This document shows, piece by piece, positions 34,973 through 46,640 of a stretch of 64,000 nt of DNA. The stretch's first letter is position 1; each line of letters starts with the position of its first letter. The stretch covers positions 29,255,407 through 29,319,406 of the forward strand of contig OX377202.1 in assembly GCA_947396885.1 (NCBI GenBank), in the 5' to 3' direction. Both the position numbers and the translations under genes were made by a program. This stretch comes from Heligmosomoides polygyrus polygyrus. Its lineage: Eukaryota > Nematoda > Chromadorea > Rhabditida > Heligmosomidae. The notes below the pieces were generated by a model. That model saw only the letters and a list, made by a program, of their open reading frames with translations. It made no database searches and was not told the origin of the DNA.

Positions 34973-36230
34973 TAGAGTAAACTATCCTTTATCAAACAGG
35001 AACACTACCAGGAAATGTCACAGTGGACGTTCGTGCAAGAAATATGTGTAGAAATTTTAATAAATTTATTTTCTCGTGGATAACTACATAATGATCTGAA
35101 AACGTACAATCCTCTCGAAAGCTTTGCGTAGGTGTCGCTTTTCAAAATTCGTTTATTTTCCTTTCCTTTTCTTACTTCCCTTTCTAAATCTGTTTCTTTT
35201 TTACACAGAAGGTTAGTCTCCTTGGTGGAGAAACCAGTTAAAGAGCAATGCAAGAACTGCTAATACGGAAAGCTCATACCGGTCAGCTTTTAAGTTTTCC
35301 AGAAAAAAATGTACCTTCAATTGCCTACACACAGTGGAGCATTGTAAGGTCTCATCACTTTTGTCAGCATGGCACTCTTGAAAGAGTTCGCTTGTCGCTT
35401 TTCAATATCTTCTAGAGAAATCATAAAGAAAATAGATACGCTTTTGCTCTACTCCACCCTCCCGTTTGCACTGAAAGAAATACTATATCGTGATTCGACG
35501 TTGAAAATGGAGCAAGTGTCAGGCATAAGTAGCGTTAAGGTACTTTACTTGCAGAAATCAAAGAATTCATGCGCAGATCCACACCCTTCATAAGAATTGC
35601 CTGCATGGATCCCGATTAAAGGGAAATTCATGTCTAATAAAAACAAGGTGTAATCAAACAATTCGTAGATATGCCCTAAACCTTTCTTTGTTCAAGGGTC
35701 CTAATTCTGGGTCTTAAAGCTCAAGGGTTGTAAAACTTTGTTCAAGGGTGATATTTCTCAGTCCTAGCACACGGGCGTTTTAAACAGCACAACGTACATA
35801 TCCTTTTTACTCCCCATCGTAAGTCGTACAACATGACATCTAGAAAATACGCTAGTGAACACATATTTCCTTCTACGTGTTCCTGTTCAGCGCTCCTTCC
35901 ATGCGTTCCAACAAGATTCCTGACCTACAATAATTCTTGTTGAGCACAAACCCCTTATGGCCTTCGCCACTGAAGCATGGTGCAATTGGAGAGCATCCGT
36001 AATGTTATGTTCAAACTCGACTTATCAGGTGTATCGATGTATCGGTGTATCGATAGGCAGGGCAGCACCGGAAGGCGTTTTAGCAATAGATTTCGATACA
36101 CCTCACTCCCTGATCAGTGCACGAAACTTTTCTACTTACGATTACTGTCTTGTTCTTGCCATTTACACTGAAATGCTGTGGTGAGGTCATCATGATGCTC
36201 AAGCCGAATCGCTAGACTTTTTATCCTTTC
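34973..36230. other. No gene recognised
   Basis: Short frames only. A CTTTGTTCAAGGGT word occurs twice (about 35686 and 35737) within a region of AAGGGT repeats. Upstream parts of the envelope-bearing retroelement might lie here, but I could not find reverse transcriptase or integrase words. Confidence 0.3.
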
Positions 36231-36234
36231 CATC

Positions 36235-37849
36235 AAGAAATGCAAACGACACTGCCACAAATTAAGTAAATGCTGCTCACCATTGAAACGAATCCTTCTT
36301 AAATGATTACACGTACAATGTGCGATGCAGAACGAGAAGTCGACCCACTGTATAGGTAAACGCACAAACTGTAGAACCTTCGACGTTAGTACGCGTTCTA
36401 ACCGGGTTGCGGCTTCTGCATTTCTGTAAACCGCCGAACGATGGCAGAAGTCATTCCCCTTATTCAGTCCAATATCCAACAGTGTAATAGTCAAACAAAA
36501 TTTTGCAACACCGTAAGCGAAGTCATCTTGAGAGTAAATCCAATACAACCAGAGGCGTGCTTACACCTACGACACGACTCATCCACGAGCGAAGTCAAGG
36601 TAACCCTCAACGAGGTCATTGCAATAAATAAACCTTCTACTTAACAAGAGACACCGAAGCACACGTGCAATACAGCAAACGCTTCCACATATGAGCACAT
36701 GAACCGGTTTCAAATGCACCAAAGTCAACCCGGGTGCCTTAGCAGAAGAATCAGACTGCAAACAAGTATGTGCATAGGGTTAGCCTACTGCACAGAATCA
36801 TGCAGTGGGATCGGCTGTTCATACGAATTCCCGACATTAGGGTGACGAGCCCATGTGCCTGTCTACGAAGACTTGCACGAAATCTTTCAATGTACATCTT
36901 GGACAGAGACAGTCAGCGTTTCATTCGAACAAACAACATGACACAGTATACGTACATCTTACGTTATCGAACTCGAACGAAATGTTAAAAATAGATAAAA
37001 ACTGCCTTAAAAATCACTTTGATCCTGCAAATGCCACTGCTTACCGGCACGTTTAAACACTCAGTACACAGCAAGTTGAAACAATACCACACCTTTATTT
37101 ACGCATGCTCAAGCGCCAATTTGAAATCTGGGACAGATCCAAGCAATCAACAATGCACAATATGCGACACCCGCACCCGAAATCCTGCTAAGGATACCAT
37201 GAACCGTTATTCACTGCAATCACAACAACGTTTCAAATGGTGTGAAAATCGACCAAATTTTAACTTGCACCGAGTTGAAAGGAGAAAGAAAAAATAGTCA
37301 CAATGAGAACTACAGAAGCATCAGAACAGCTCATCTTAAAGACCGATACTCTTATCTCCAGTGTAAAGCTAAGCATTGACTTCAAGTGCAGCATACCAAG
37401 CATGTACATTATGGAATGCGTTGAGTGCATCAGCGCTGTTTCCCTCAACCTGTACCTCAAACGGCAACCAAGTACGATTTACCTTTGTTTGTTAATCGCA
37501 GTTTTTCTCAACACTTTTCTCATAACAAGGACATGTCAACGATATCCGCTCCTACTAAAAAAAAACAACAACATTTCATGAGACATGCCAAGGTACGTGT
37601 GGCACTCAAATACATATTTTCTATATCACATGGCATTTGCATCTCATAAGTGGGAGAAACCTACTTCAAAGGCGCCTAGAAACATCTAATAACAGCTCGA
37701 AATTAAGCATCTCGTTTCATTAGGAGCTACCAGACTTCGAGCGATTTTGGACAGTTATCAAACAATACTTCTCAGTAATTGCCATACTAACACTCGTCAT
37801 CATGATAGTAGCGTCAATAGTATATCTACTAAGAATCTGCTCAAGCTAA
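36235..37849 (+). pseudogene. Retrotransposon envelope-like glycoprotein remnant (phlebovirus G2-type), degenerate
   Basis: Plus-strand frames show, in order, a Cys-rich basic patch at 36235-36285, a further Cys-containing segment at 36330-36400, and a hydrophilic segment at 36592-36690. A Cys-rich block at 36788-36925 is followed by a W-T-E-T-type segment, and a Cys-x-x-Cys-type block lies at 37090-37300. A frame ending at 37849 has one strong hydrophobic stretch of about 22 residues, as expected for a C-terminal membrane anchor. The order resembles the envelope-like ORF of nematode BEL/Pao or Gypsy retrotransposons that share a fold with phlebovirus glycoproteins. Stops, frameshifts and several Cys positions now read as Arg show it is dead. 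No LTRs, reverse transcriptase or integrase were found nearby. Assignment is by recall of family patterns only. Confidence 0.55.
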
Positions 37850-39260
37850 GGAATTCCTAGCCACCGCAGCAATCTGACTTCAAATATTACACCCTATCTG
37901 CCACCCCATTGCAGATTTCGCTGCTCCTCATTCGAGTCATGCTTCATGTTGCTCTCCTTACCACTTCTCGTTCTCAGTTTCATAATAAATTGTCTTCGCG
38001 CCATATAATTCTCGCAGATCCGGCAATCATCGTCTCATTTCCAAGAGCATTTAAGCACGCAAACAAACCTTTCGGATGTCTTATCACAAGCACTCCCGCA
38101 GCAAGATGCTGAAATGACTGCCGTCATGAACACTTCCCGGATCCACCGCAAGAGTCCATCAATGACGATGCACAGAACTAGTCGAAGCGATCGATTATAC
38201 TCTGCGCAGTCAACGAACGAAATCAACAACTTCATCACATAATCGCAACTGATCACTCAGTTGCCGCTCATGATCCAGCCGCCGGCGATGGCCCAGTCGC
38301 AGCATGCGACCCACTCCGGGAGCGGATCGAACTTACGAATGGTCATCGCGGCTGCGGCAAACACCGCCGCGCAGTAATTAACCACTACTGCGGCGCCACG
38401 ACCACTGTTACATGAGCGGAAGCCGGCGACGAGACCACTACTTCGGACTTCGCTTGATGCTTTTACTGTTTCTCCCAGATATTTAGCCACCTTCGGCTTT
38501 CTTTCGTCAGAAAAGGCATTAGCCATTTTCTCCACTCTCAAATTCTAAGGAGAACGGCTAAGCTAATTGATCGTAGACAAGGAAATAGGGCAGAGCGCTA
38601 GAGAAGGGATCGAACAGGTAAGATATGAAACAATCTGTTATCAGTCTGTTACAAGAAAGCTTAAGAAAAGCTGAGAGTATTCCTAAAGAAAGTGAGTGAA
38701 GAGAACGGGATGGGTTGAAATGAAGAAGAAGGACTGCAAGGAGACCTAACGAGGGTAGAATTTTAGATTTTAAGGACTCGCAGGCTTTTATATTTTAGTG
38801 TAGAAATCTGTCTGGCTCTTCTTCACCTCTCGTCTGCTCACACACGGATGTTGTCGCGCTTGCGGTGAAGGACGTCGCCCTGCCAGCGAGTTGGCAGACA
38901 TGGCCGCAGACTTGCCGTGTTGTGGCATGGGTCGGTGCAATTGGCATACGTAATTTCAGTCTCCCAATCGACCACTCGCACTGTACCGTACGATAGTCAC
39001 ACCTCGACACTTCTGCGCGCAACCGTATAGTGCATTGAGCTTGTGACAAAACGACACAACAGTGAAGGAATAGAGTTGCGAAGACGCATAAAGTAAGCGG
39101 CGCAACGGATTTTTGAGAACCGCGATGCAGCAAGTCTCGTACGGCACGCGGTCTACGCCTACGGTTGCGGAGCACGAATTTTGCGGACGGTCCGTCATTT
39201 CTGGAATACTAACGTGTTTTTGTTTATTAACGGGCTCATAAATTGGAAGGTGCTATCAGG
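37850..39260. other. No gene recognised
   Basis: Short frames on both strands, none with a domain. A second hydrophobic segment at 37918-37995 (plus) follows the envelope-like remnant and might belong to it. 39140-39180 shares a GGTT.GCG.AG.ACGAA.TTTTGC pattern with 14140-14165. Confidence 0.3.
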
Positions 39261-39264
39261 AGGT

Positions 39265-39610
39265 GCTATGGCGTATGTTATACTTCGTCGCCCCTTCCGC
39301 GACGGTATCTGCTGCAGTGCTGAGCGGGAGCTACGCAATGCACAGCAACCCGCGCAACACTCCCCGACTGCGGCGCAGGGGGATGTTCCATAGTCTTTCT
39401 AGTTGGGACACTCTGCTGCAGCAAAAGTGTGCAGAGGCCTTTACGCATATATTACACTTCACCGACAATTGTCGCCGATAGAGCGAACGCCTCATTATGA
39501 CGGACTAGAGCGCGCGCGTGCACTCTGTTTCCCTCTCAACGAGCGAGACGCTGCATATGTTAAATTTCGCCGCGCTATTGGCGGCAGAGAGTATAACGCC
39601 TGCTCTATGG
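39265..39610. repeat. Diverged relative of the GC-rich hairpin element at 13964-14165
   Basis: TATGTTATACTTCG at 39274 followed by a CGCAACACTCCCCGACTGCGGCG stretch near 39352 parallels the 14-kb copy (ATGTTATACTTCG, then CGTAACACTG..CGACGTCG). A partial inverted echo (GGCGGCAGAGAGTATAACGCC) lies near 39580. No intact inverted arms remain. Confidence 0.45.
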
Positions 39611-42040
39611 CGCTAGACAGGGCGACGAACTATAATATATGCCTATATGGATTCGGGGCTATACAAAGGCAGAGTCCGCCGATCAGCAACAGAATGGAAG
39701 CACGGCATCACTTCGCGACACTAGGCGAAGAGTCGCAGTATAGTGCGTGAATACCATCTCCTCCTTCTCCTTTCCTCTCCTATTTCCCCTTCTCTTCCGT
39801 TAAGGTTCTTATATTTCATAAAACTGTTCCCCACAATCTAAACACGTACGGTGTTTGTAAAATGCATACGTCGAATGTATGTTGATTTAGTGTGCACTTT
39901 CGATATTATCGCATATCAACGGTTGTGAAGCATAGGCATATAGGATGAACTAATTCAAAAAATGAAAAAATCTGGCAAATAAGACGAAGAGAAAGAATCG
40001 AAACAACCAAACAACACGCGTCTTTTTATATGCAACAAGAGCAGTGATTGAACTCATCTCAATGAACTCATCATCCAGGACTTCCTCGATGCGCTGCAGA
40101 CGGAGGCGCTCTGCTAACGTTGTTTGGGCGCTGTTTAGCTCGATCTGTTGAGCAGCTTTAATAGAACGAAACAGCCGATATCCAACACGCTCCAAGTAAT
40201 GCGGTTCAGCGCATTCCTATTAAATCAGATTAGGAGCAAAGAATTTTTCTGAATGCTCTAGCCGGATTGTGCAGCTATATAATACGTTCAAAGAAAAAAT
40301 CGAACTCTTAGGCAAATGTTTAGCATTACATAGTTGGTTTATTATTAATGTATTCGTTTATTTCCGCTTTCTATATCAAGGTACTGTAAGCCATCACAGA
40401 AATAGAGTGTGCCTGGCAATCGTGGAACGTCTCGGCCTTCTGAGAATATTGGAGTGCGTTTTCAGTCTTCGCATAGTGCGTAGCAGACAAAGCTACTATG
40501 AAAAATGTTTTTTAAAGATCTTTGACGTTATCAAATGATGCATTGTTGAATGCAATGTGGAGCACCCACTAAATTCATAAAGTAGAAGACATACAGTCCT
40601 AGTATCGCTCTTCTAGCGCAACCGCTTCTGTCCTAGTTTTTTATTTATTTGCTGTTTTTGGCAAAAAAGTTCATCGAGAAAGCCTAATAAGTTTGTTAAA
40701 TCGGCCAAATTATGGAGATGGAAACTTTATTCGTGAAAGCAATTGACATCCCACTGCCTTTTCTACAAACGAAATTCTAGTAACAGGCTATTGCAGAAGC
40801 TACTACGAATTCTGTTTGTTTTAGTTTTTTGGAGTTCCTGAGAGCGGGTCCTGAGAGTACAAGTTGGTTACAGTATATAAAAGTGCTAATTAGCCTCTCC
40901 GTTTGCCACTCCGTGTGCCCAAATCTGAAGGGATCTGAAGAGAAGTGCCCTTAAAGTCCAGTCGGCAAACCACTCTCACATCAGAATTAGCATTTTGAAA
41001 CAACAAGCGTGCGAATATACAAGACACGAACGTGCATGAGCTATCTGTATGGAACACAATCGATCGAATTTATGGAATTCCCAGAACGTCTGTTGACAGC
41101 TGGTTTCCAAACATGGCGAAGGCCTGAGGAGCGGAGCACCAGATTCAATAACATTAAGGCATGGTTTGGAGAGGATGACCATGCTGAACATAATAGGGAC
41201 AGACGGCGTTCTGCCGTTAAAATAGGCAGTTAATCATAGAGAGAGCTGTTCAAGGTTGTACGGGGAGCAAGCTGAACATACGAAAGAGCGCGGCAGCCGC
41301 GGCGACTGCTGCGGCAAGCGCGACATCTCCATAGTATGTGCTGCTACAGTCACGAAGTCTAATGCTTTTGTGACTGCAAAAGTTTCTTTTGCTACCCTAT
41401 TTGAGGGTTCGCCCTCTAAAGACTTTCTTTTAAAAGCCACGTTTGTAGATACATTACAGCATAACTCAGGAGTTTGTTAGAGCTCCATTTTCCGCATAAC
41501 AGCCCATCCAGGAAGGATGCGTCACTGGCGGCTCGTCGCGTGTGCGGCAGAGGCCGCCGCGCGCGGCGTAAACTTGTATGTTCGTACTACCAGCCAGGTT
41601 GTACCATTTTATTGATCACGGAAATGAATTTTGAGACTACAAAACACAAGTGGAAGATTATTAGGTCGGTGCACTTCTTGAAAAACAATAGAAAATGAAA
41701 AAATTGAACAGAAATTTAGAAAAATGAAAAACTAGTTGCTTTCTAAGATGACCTCTACGTTTTGCAAAACAAAATGCTGCCAATTTCTTTTTATTAAGCA
41801 CTAACTGAGCGACCAAGAAAAAATGCAGTGCTTCATTTATTTATTTTTGCATAATAACAACACGCTGAGAACAAATGTATTCGAGCGCACTAGTGGGATG
41901 CATGGAAATGGGTAAATGAACGTTAATACGTCATAGGCACCTGTTTTTAAGCCGTTTCTATGTTACCCATACACGTCTACTTTTTGTGGCATCTACTCAT
42001 TAAGGAGTGCTCCGAGCCTTCTCCCTCTGCATTTCATAAA
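39610..42040. other. No gene recognised
   Basis: Short frames only; no repeat array, RNA or mobile element that can be supported. Confidence 0.35.
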
Positions 42041-42044
42041 GGTT

Positions 42045-42480
42045 TTAGGTTGGACGGAAAGTTCTGGCGGTTTTGACTGGCCTAATTCAAACGATTACAA
42101 CTTCTTCGTATTCGCCGGATTTAGTCGGGTAAGCAGCATACGAATCAACACACTTTTTCGATCTATATTGTTCGAGTAGTTCTTTCAGCAAAAAAAGGTG
42201 ATCGTGATGCAACGAATTCGACAAAGGTTGCTTTTGAGTCGTGATTTACGAAAGTTCTACAAGCAAGGATGTTCCGTAAGGGCTGATGAGTATGAGGGAC
42301 AAGCTGTCAGTTTCGTCGGCATCAACCCTCTGCACTGATTGTCTTCGGTTATCGTACAGAACCCACTTTTCATCATGTGTGACGGCTCGAACCAAAAATG
42401 GGTCGTTTTGATTCCGGAGAAGCAAAAAGGGACGGACTTTGAAATACGACAATTTCTGGCGATCACTCAAATCCTAGGGC
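42045..42480 (-). pseudogene. Internally deleted mariner transposon
   Basis: The minus frame 42246-42470 reads SDRQKLSYFKV..LLLRNQN and DPFLVRAVTHDEKWVLYDNR, the first catalytic Asp region of a mariner transposase, then RRQSVQRVDADE. The next ~180 bp on the same strand jump to a transposase C-terminal-like TFVEFVASRSPFFAE word, and the sequence ends at 42045 with a mariner-type TTAGGTTGGACGGAAAGTT terminus. The part carrying the second and third Asp is deleted. No matching opposite terminus was found, so the 5' end is lost. This is a different mariner lineage from 57504-58784. Confidence 0.65.
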
Positions 42481-42778
42481 TCACGCCAAGTAATAATTAG
42501 ACATTAGACGTTATATAAACATGCGAACTAAGTTGAATATTGATTCAGTAGTAAATAAGCGAAAAGCGAGCGAGGTTGCACAAAATGAACCTACGAGCCA
42601 CCTAAGCGTATTTCGCCTGTACGGTAACTTGTTGCTACAACCCGATGAGCACGTTATTTATTTATTTATTTATTACATAAGTCGACACTTATGTGGAAAA
42701 GGTACTCGCAACGACAATAAAACGAAACAACAAAGAAAATGTAGACCATAGCTCAGGTGGGCGACTGTACGCACGGCA

Positions 42779-44300
42779 TCAACGACTGAGTAGGACATAG
42801 GCCAGCTTTTTGAACGCATTGTGACTAACTGGAATTCGATTAATTGCACGAAGCTTTTCAAATACTGGAACAGTCCTGTTCACAAAGAAGAAGCGCCTGC
42901 AATTGGATTTAGCCGTTCTGAAATACGGTTTGACAATTCCACCCCTAGTGATCGATGTTCTCATTGTAAAGAAACTTCCAGCATTGAGACCGCAACCGCC
43001 GTAAAGGAGTTTATGGAGTAGTAGCAAGTCATTTATTTTCCTTCTGAATGACAATGTCTGCAAACCGAGATACTTATTTCTGTCCAGAAATGAAGGGATA
43101 GTGCCATATACAAACCCTAAACTTCTAATCATCGTTTTCCTTGTAAAATTATTTTGTACTTTTTCCAAGACATCTATAGCCTTGCATTTATAGGGAGAGT
43201 ACACCGGAGTACCATATTCAAGTAGCGGCCTGACATATGTTTTGTAGACCCGTGTGAGCGCGTTTGCATCTCTGGTCCGTGGGGCTCTGAAGACGTTATT
43301 GACAACTCTACTTGCTTTGTCAGCAATCGTTCTACTGTGCTTTTCGAAACAAAGGTTCTTTGTTACCAGAAAACCTAAATCAACTATCTTTTCCACCTCT
43401 TGAATTGGTGCTCCATCAATAATGTAACGATGATTCATATTGGACACACCCAGATGTAGCGACTTGGCTTTTTCCTTAGACAGCGGCAGCTCCCACTCCT
43501 TGGACCAACTGCAGACCAAGTTGATTGCATTCTATAGGGCCTCAAAATCTTCACAAGATGTAACCGTACTATAAATTTTAAGGTTATCAGCAAACATGGT
43601 CTACCCTACGTTACTCCCGGAAAGCCGCATGTGTAAATTATACGTATAGATGTTGAACAGGACTGGAGATAGAACTCCGCCCTGTGGCACTCCGCTAGGC
43701 GCAGGTCTGGGGCTTGAATAAGTTGATTTAACACGCACAGAGAATGTGCGACCAGCGAGAAAGGAACTAATCCATGAGACAATTCTAGAATGGAGGCCCA
43801 CTAGAATAAGCTTTCTGATTAGTTAATATGGTCTACTTTATCGAACGCTTTTGCAAAATCAAAATATACAGCGTCAACATTCTCACCGTCAACGATAGAT
43901 GCTGTCCAGTCTTTGAGGGTTTCTAACATAGCAGTTACTGTTGACCTTCCTTTCCGGAACCCGTGCTGCTTCGGTGATATGATTGGCTGGGCATCCAGAT
44001 GAGCTTCTATTCGCTTTTTAAGGATCTTTTCAAATGCACGAGCAAATATAGATGTTATGCTAATGGGTCTAAAATTGGTTGGAGCACTATATGGCGGCTT
44101 CTTTGGGATCGACTTAACAAAAGAGTGTTTCCACCTCGCTGGAACTTCAGCCTTCATCAAGCTCAAATTAAATATATATTCAAGTGGACCCGCAATGATG
44201 TGACTTATGCTTTTGATGAGTGATAGAGGGATATCGTCCGGCGTAATCGAGCAGGATTGGGACCATTTATTCAGAACAAAATATTTCCTCCTTATAAAAT
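42779..44300 (-). pseudogene. CR1-like ORF2: reverse transcriptase and C-terminal region
   Basis: The minus strand reads SITPDDIPLSLIKSI, LMKAEVPARWKHSFVKSIPK, TNFRPISITSIFARAFEKIL, SPKQHGFRKGRSTVTAMLET and VDAVYFDFAKAFDKVDH (first catalytic Asp, near 43850). A frameshift near 43820 is followed by SWISSFLAGRTFSVRVKSTY and SGVPQGGVLSPVLFNIYTYN (near 43680). A stop near 43601 precedes MFADNLKIYST (near 43580), then thumb and tail (YVRPLLEYGTPVYSPYKCKA) run to a stop at 42779. The catalytic box reads FADN, with Asn at the usual second Asp (AAC). Element B+ has the same FADN. The copy is inactive because of the stop and frameshifts. Confidence 0.85.
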
Positions 44301-45700
44301 CAAATGGAGTCTTCCATTATAAGGAAACTAGGAGTAATAGCCTCATACTGATCATCAATCATAGGCTGACTAGAAAATGATTGTGCAACAACTATAGCCT
44401 CATACTGATCATCAATCATAGGCTGACTAGAAAATGATTGTGCAACAACTATAGCCTCATACTGATCATCAATCATAGGCTGACTAGAAAATGATTGTGC
44501 AAAAACTTTTGAAAGTAACTCAGCCTTCTCTATATCACTTCTTGCTAGGACACCCTCCTCTGTTATCAATGTTTCCATAACTCCACTATCTCGTAGCCTA
44601 GAGTTTACCAGCCTATAGAATAAATTCTTATTTTCCGACTGAATGACTTTTTTCTCGATTTGGACGTTAAACTTATGAAGCTTACGATTAAACTTCTCGT
44701 TGATCTCTTTGAAATACCTGAGATCGTTAGGATGACCGCTCGTTTTGGCATTGAACCATGCATGAGTCTTTTTTCGGAGCATTGGGGCTAGGTAATATGG
44801 GAGGTTGCATCTCCCAACAGGAACTTCCTCAAGTGGTACGAAAAGTTCAATACAGTGGTGGATTATAGCAATGAAAATTTCGTACTTATCGTTGACCGTT
44901 GACGCTGCGTTCATTATACCGTACCAGTCAATATTCATCAAATAACTTTGAATTTCGCTAAGATCAGCTCTCTTGAAATTCCTCTTGAACAAAAGAGGTG
45001 CGTTCGAAGGTTCTGATAAATGAATTTTAAACTGTACTATCGAATGATCACTAGTCCCAAAAGGCGGTCCAACGACTACTTCCTTTACCAAATCTTTCTG
45101 ATTGCATAAAACGAAATCAAGAATGCGATCAGCAAGAGTTGGAGATCTGACAAGTTGAGATAGAGCGTTTGCAGAGCACATTTCTACAATTTCTTTAGAG
45201 ATCCCAAACTGTGCTTTAGGAAAGTAACCCCATTCAATGTCAGGAAGATTGAAATCTCCAGTGACAATGGAAGGATGGTTGCAGGACACTAAATCACTAA
45301 TTGCTTTGATAAGCTGCCTGGCCATGGCGGCAACACAGTTTGGGGCTTTGTACACCACAACAAATCGAATCGAGTAACAGTCAGTTACCAGGTCAACACA
45401 TGGTATTTCGTAGGCACTGGGTACAGTTTCCTTAAAAATAAGCGTTGGAGAAAAAATATCTCTTACTAATAAAGCTACACCTTCACCTTTTTTCCCGGCA
45501 CGGTCGCATCTGGAAACTCCATACTAAGAACCGAGATCACCAAAGATAGAAGCAGACCCAATCCCAGAGCTAAGCCATGTTTCCGATAGAGCAACAACAT
45601 GAAGATCGAGCTGCCTAATTAAGAGTAATAAAGAGCTAAAATTTTTACCAATAGAGCGCACATTAGTCACAATACATGCTAGATTTGGCTCGCCATTCTC
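44300..45700 (-). pseudogene. CR1-like ORF2: endonuclease and linker, one stop, in-frame 57-bp triplication
   Basis: The minus frame reads NVRSIGKNFSSLLLLIRQLD, VALSETWLSSG (catalytic Glu) and FGDLGS, then a TAG near 45523, then YGVSRCDRAG. From about 45375 it continues unbroken with VVYKAPN, IVTGDFNLPDIEW (catalytic Asp/Asn) and FGTSDHSIVQF (catalytic Asp-His). The linker follows (VDWYGI-type NIDWYGIMNAASTVNDKYEI), with GVLARSDIEKAELLSKVFAQ near 44520. Immediately after, a 19-residue unit ending QPMIDDQYEAI occurs three times. The frame then stops at 44300, and the reverse transcriptase continues one frame over. Apart from the TAG and that frameshift this part is well preserved. Confidence 0.85.
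44337..44507 (-). repeat. 57-bp in-frame tandem triplication within CR1-like ORF2
   Basis: Units 44337-44393, 44394-44450 and 44451-44507 are identical except for one base in the last (AAAAACT versus AACAACT). Each encodes 19 residues and keeps the frame. Confidence 0.95.
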
Positions 45701-45744
45701 GTGATGCCCTATGCGTTTCCCGACAGACTACTTGAGCTGTAGCC

Positions 45745-46624
45745 CTACAAATTCAGCTGAGAGCTTGTTGATAGTACATCATGGAAATGAGAAGTGTCAC
45801 AACTGAGCTGCTGACCATCATTCTGGCCACGTACTAAATCATGTCTACGCATTCTCTCCAACCTGCTTAGAGAAGGGTGGATAAAAATTCCACGGTGTGA
45901 AAAGTAACGCAAGCGCGGTGCTCGCCTAAGAACATCAGCTTGGAAGCGAGAGGTAGTTAACACAACATTCAGCAATCTGGGCTTGTCCTGGTTCGGCTTG
46001 CCCATTCGGAACACTGATATTGGCAAACATTGTATGTCTAAGAAATCAAGGATGTCAGTAATACAGCTGAAGTCATGATAGGCTCTTTGGATGGCATTAG
46101 GACAATTCTGTAATGCCGTAAACAACAATCGATCTCCTAAGATCAGGATTCTCACTGTTCCTATCATTATGAACAACGAAAGCAGAATTAAGCGTTACAA
46201 TTTCTCTACTGGCAGAATCGGACTTCAAAGAATTCACTTCAAGCTGAAGAGCAGCATTAGTGGTTTTTAACTGAAGTACCTCTTGTACCAAGTCGTTGTT
46301 CGATCGCTTCAGGTCGCTGCTCTCACGTTTGAGGTCCTTGATCTCGCTCTTCATTTCCAACAGCAGCTCGAATATGAACTTGGCATATCCCGGAGTGCTA
46401 CTGTCGTGCGTGCTGACGAGGCGAACTAGCAGTTGAACGAGTGCGAACCGTCGTTGATCACAGAAATAGGCAATATCGATCAGGTCGGTGAACACTTGGC
46501 GCTGGATCTGTCGAGTGGTACTGGGATGCCACAGAATTGAATAAGGCAGCAGCCACTCGAGGATCAACGTGAGAAACGAAGGTCGACTGAGTAGAGTGTT
46601 CAGGTGGCTCAATAGCAATGCCAA
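45745..46624 (-). pseudogene. CR1-like ORF1 with coiled coil, frameshifted
   Basis: The first frame (46624-46097) has a hydrophobic/basic N-terminal half, then a heptad-rich segment at roughly residues 85-145 (LLLEMKSEIKDLKRESSDLK, then NNDLVQEVLQLKTTNAALQL) that should form a coiled coil. It then reads RRSIVVYGITE. A frameshift near 46140 moves the reading to the second frame (to 45745): FHDFSCITDILDFLDI-type sequence, SVFRMGKPNQDKPRLLNVVL, RRAPRLRYF and FIHPSLSRLERMRR. The coiled coil plus RNA-binding domain suits an ORF1 chaperone that multimerises on element RNA. It matches element A's ORF1 in domain order. Confidence 0.78.
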
Positions 46625-46640
46625 AATACAGTGGAGAGCT

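Larger units (their letters stand above)
42656..46640 (-). mobile_element. CR1-like non-LTR retrotransposon, near full length (element B-)
   Basis: On the minus strand from high to low coordinates: ORF1 (46624-45745), endonuclease and linker (45700-44300), reverse transcriptase and tail (44300-42779), then a short 3' region ending in (TTTA)n on the plus strand at 42656-42674, i.e. (TAAA)n at the element's 3' end. It is the most complete element in the window, but single stops and frameshifts disable each ORF. Confidence 0.85.
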
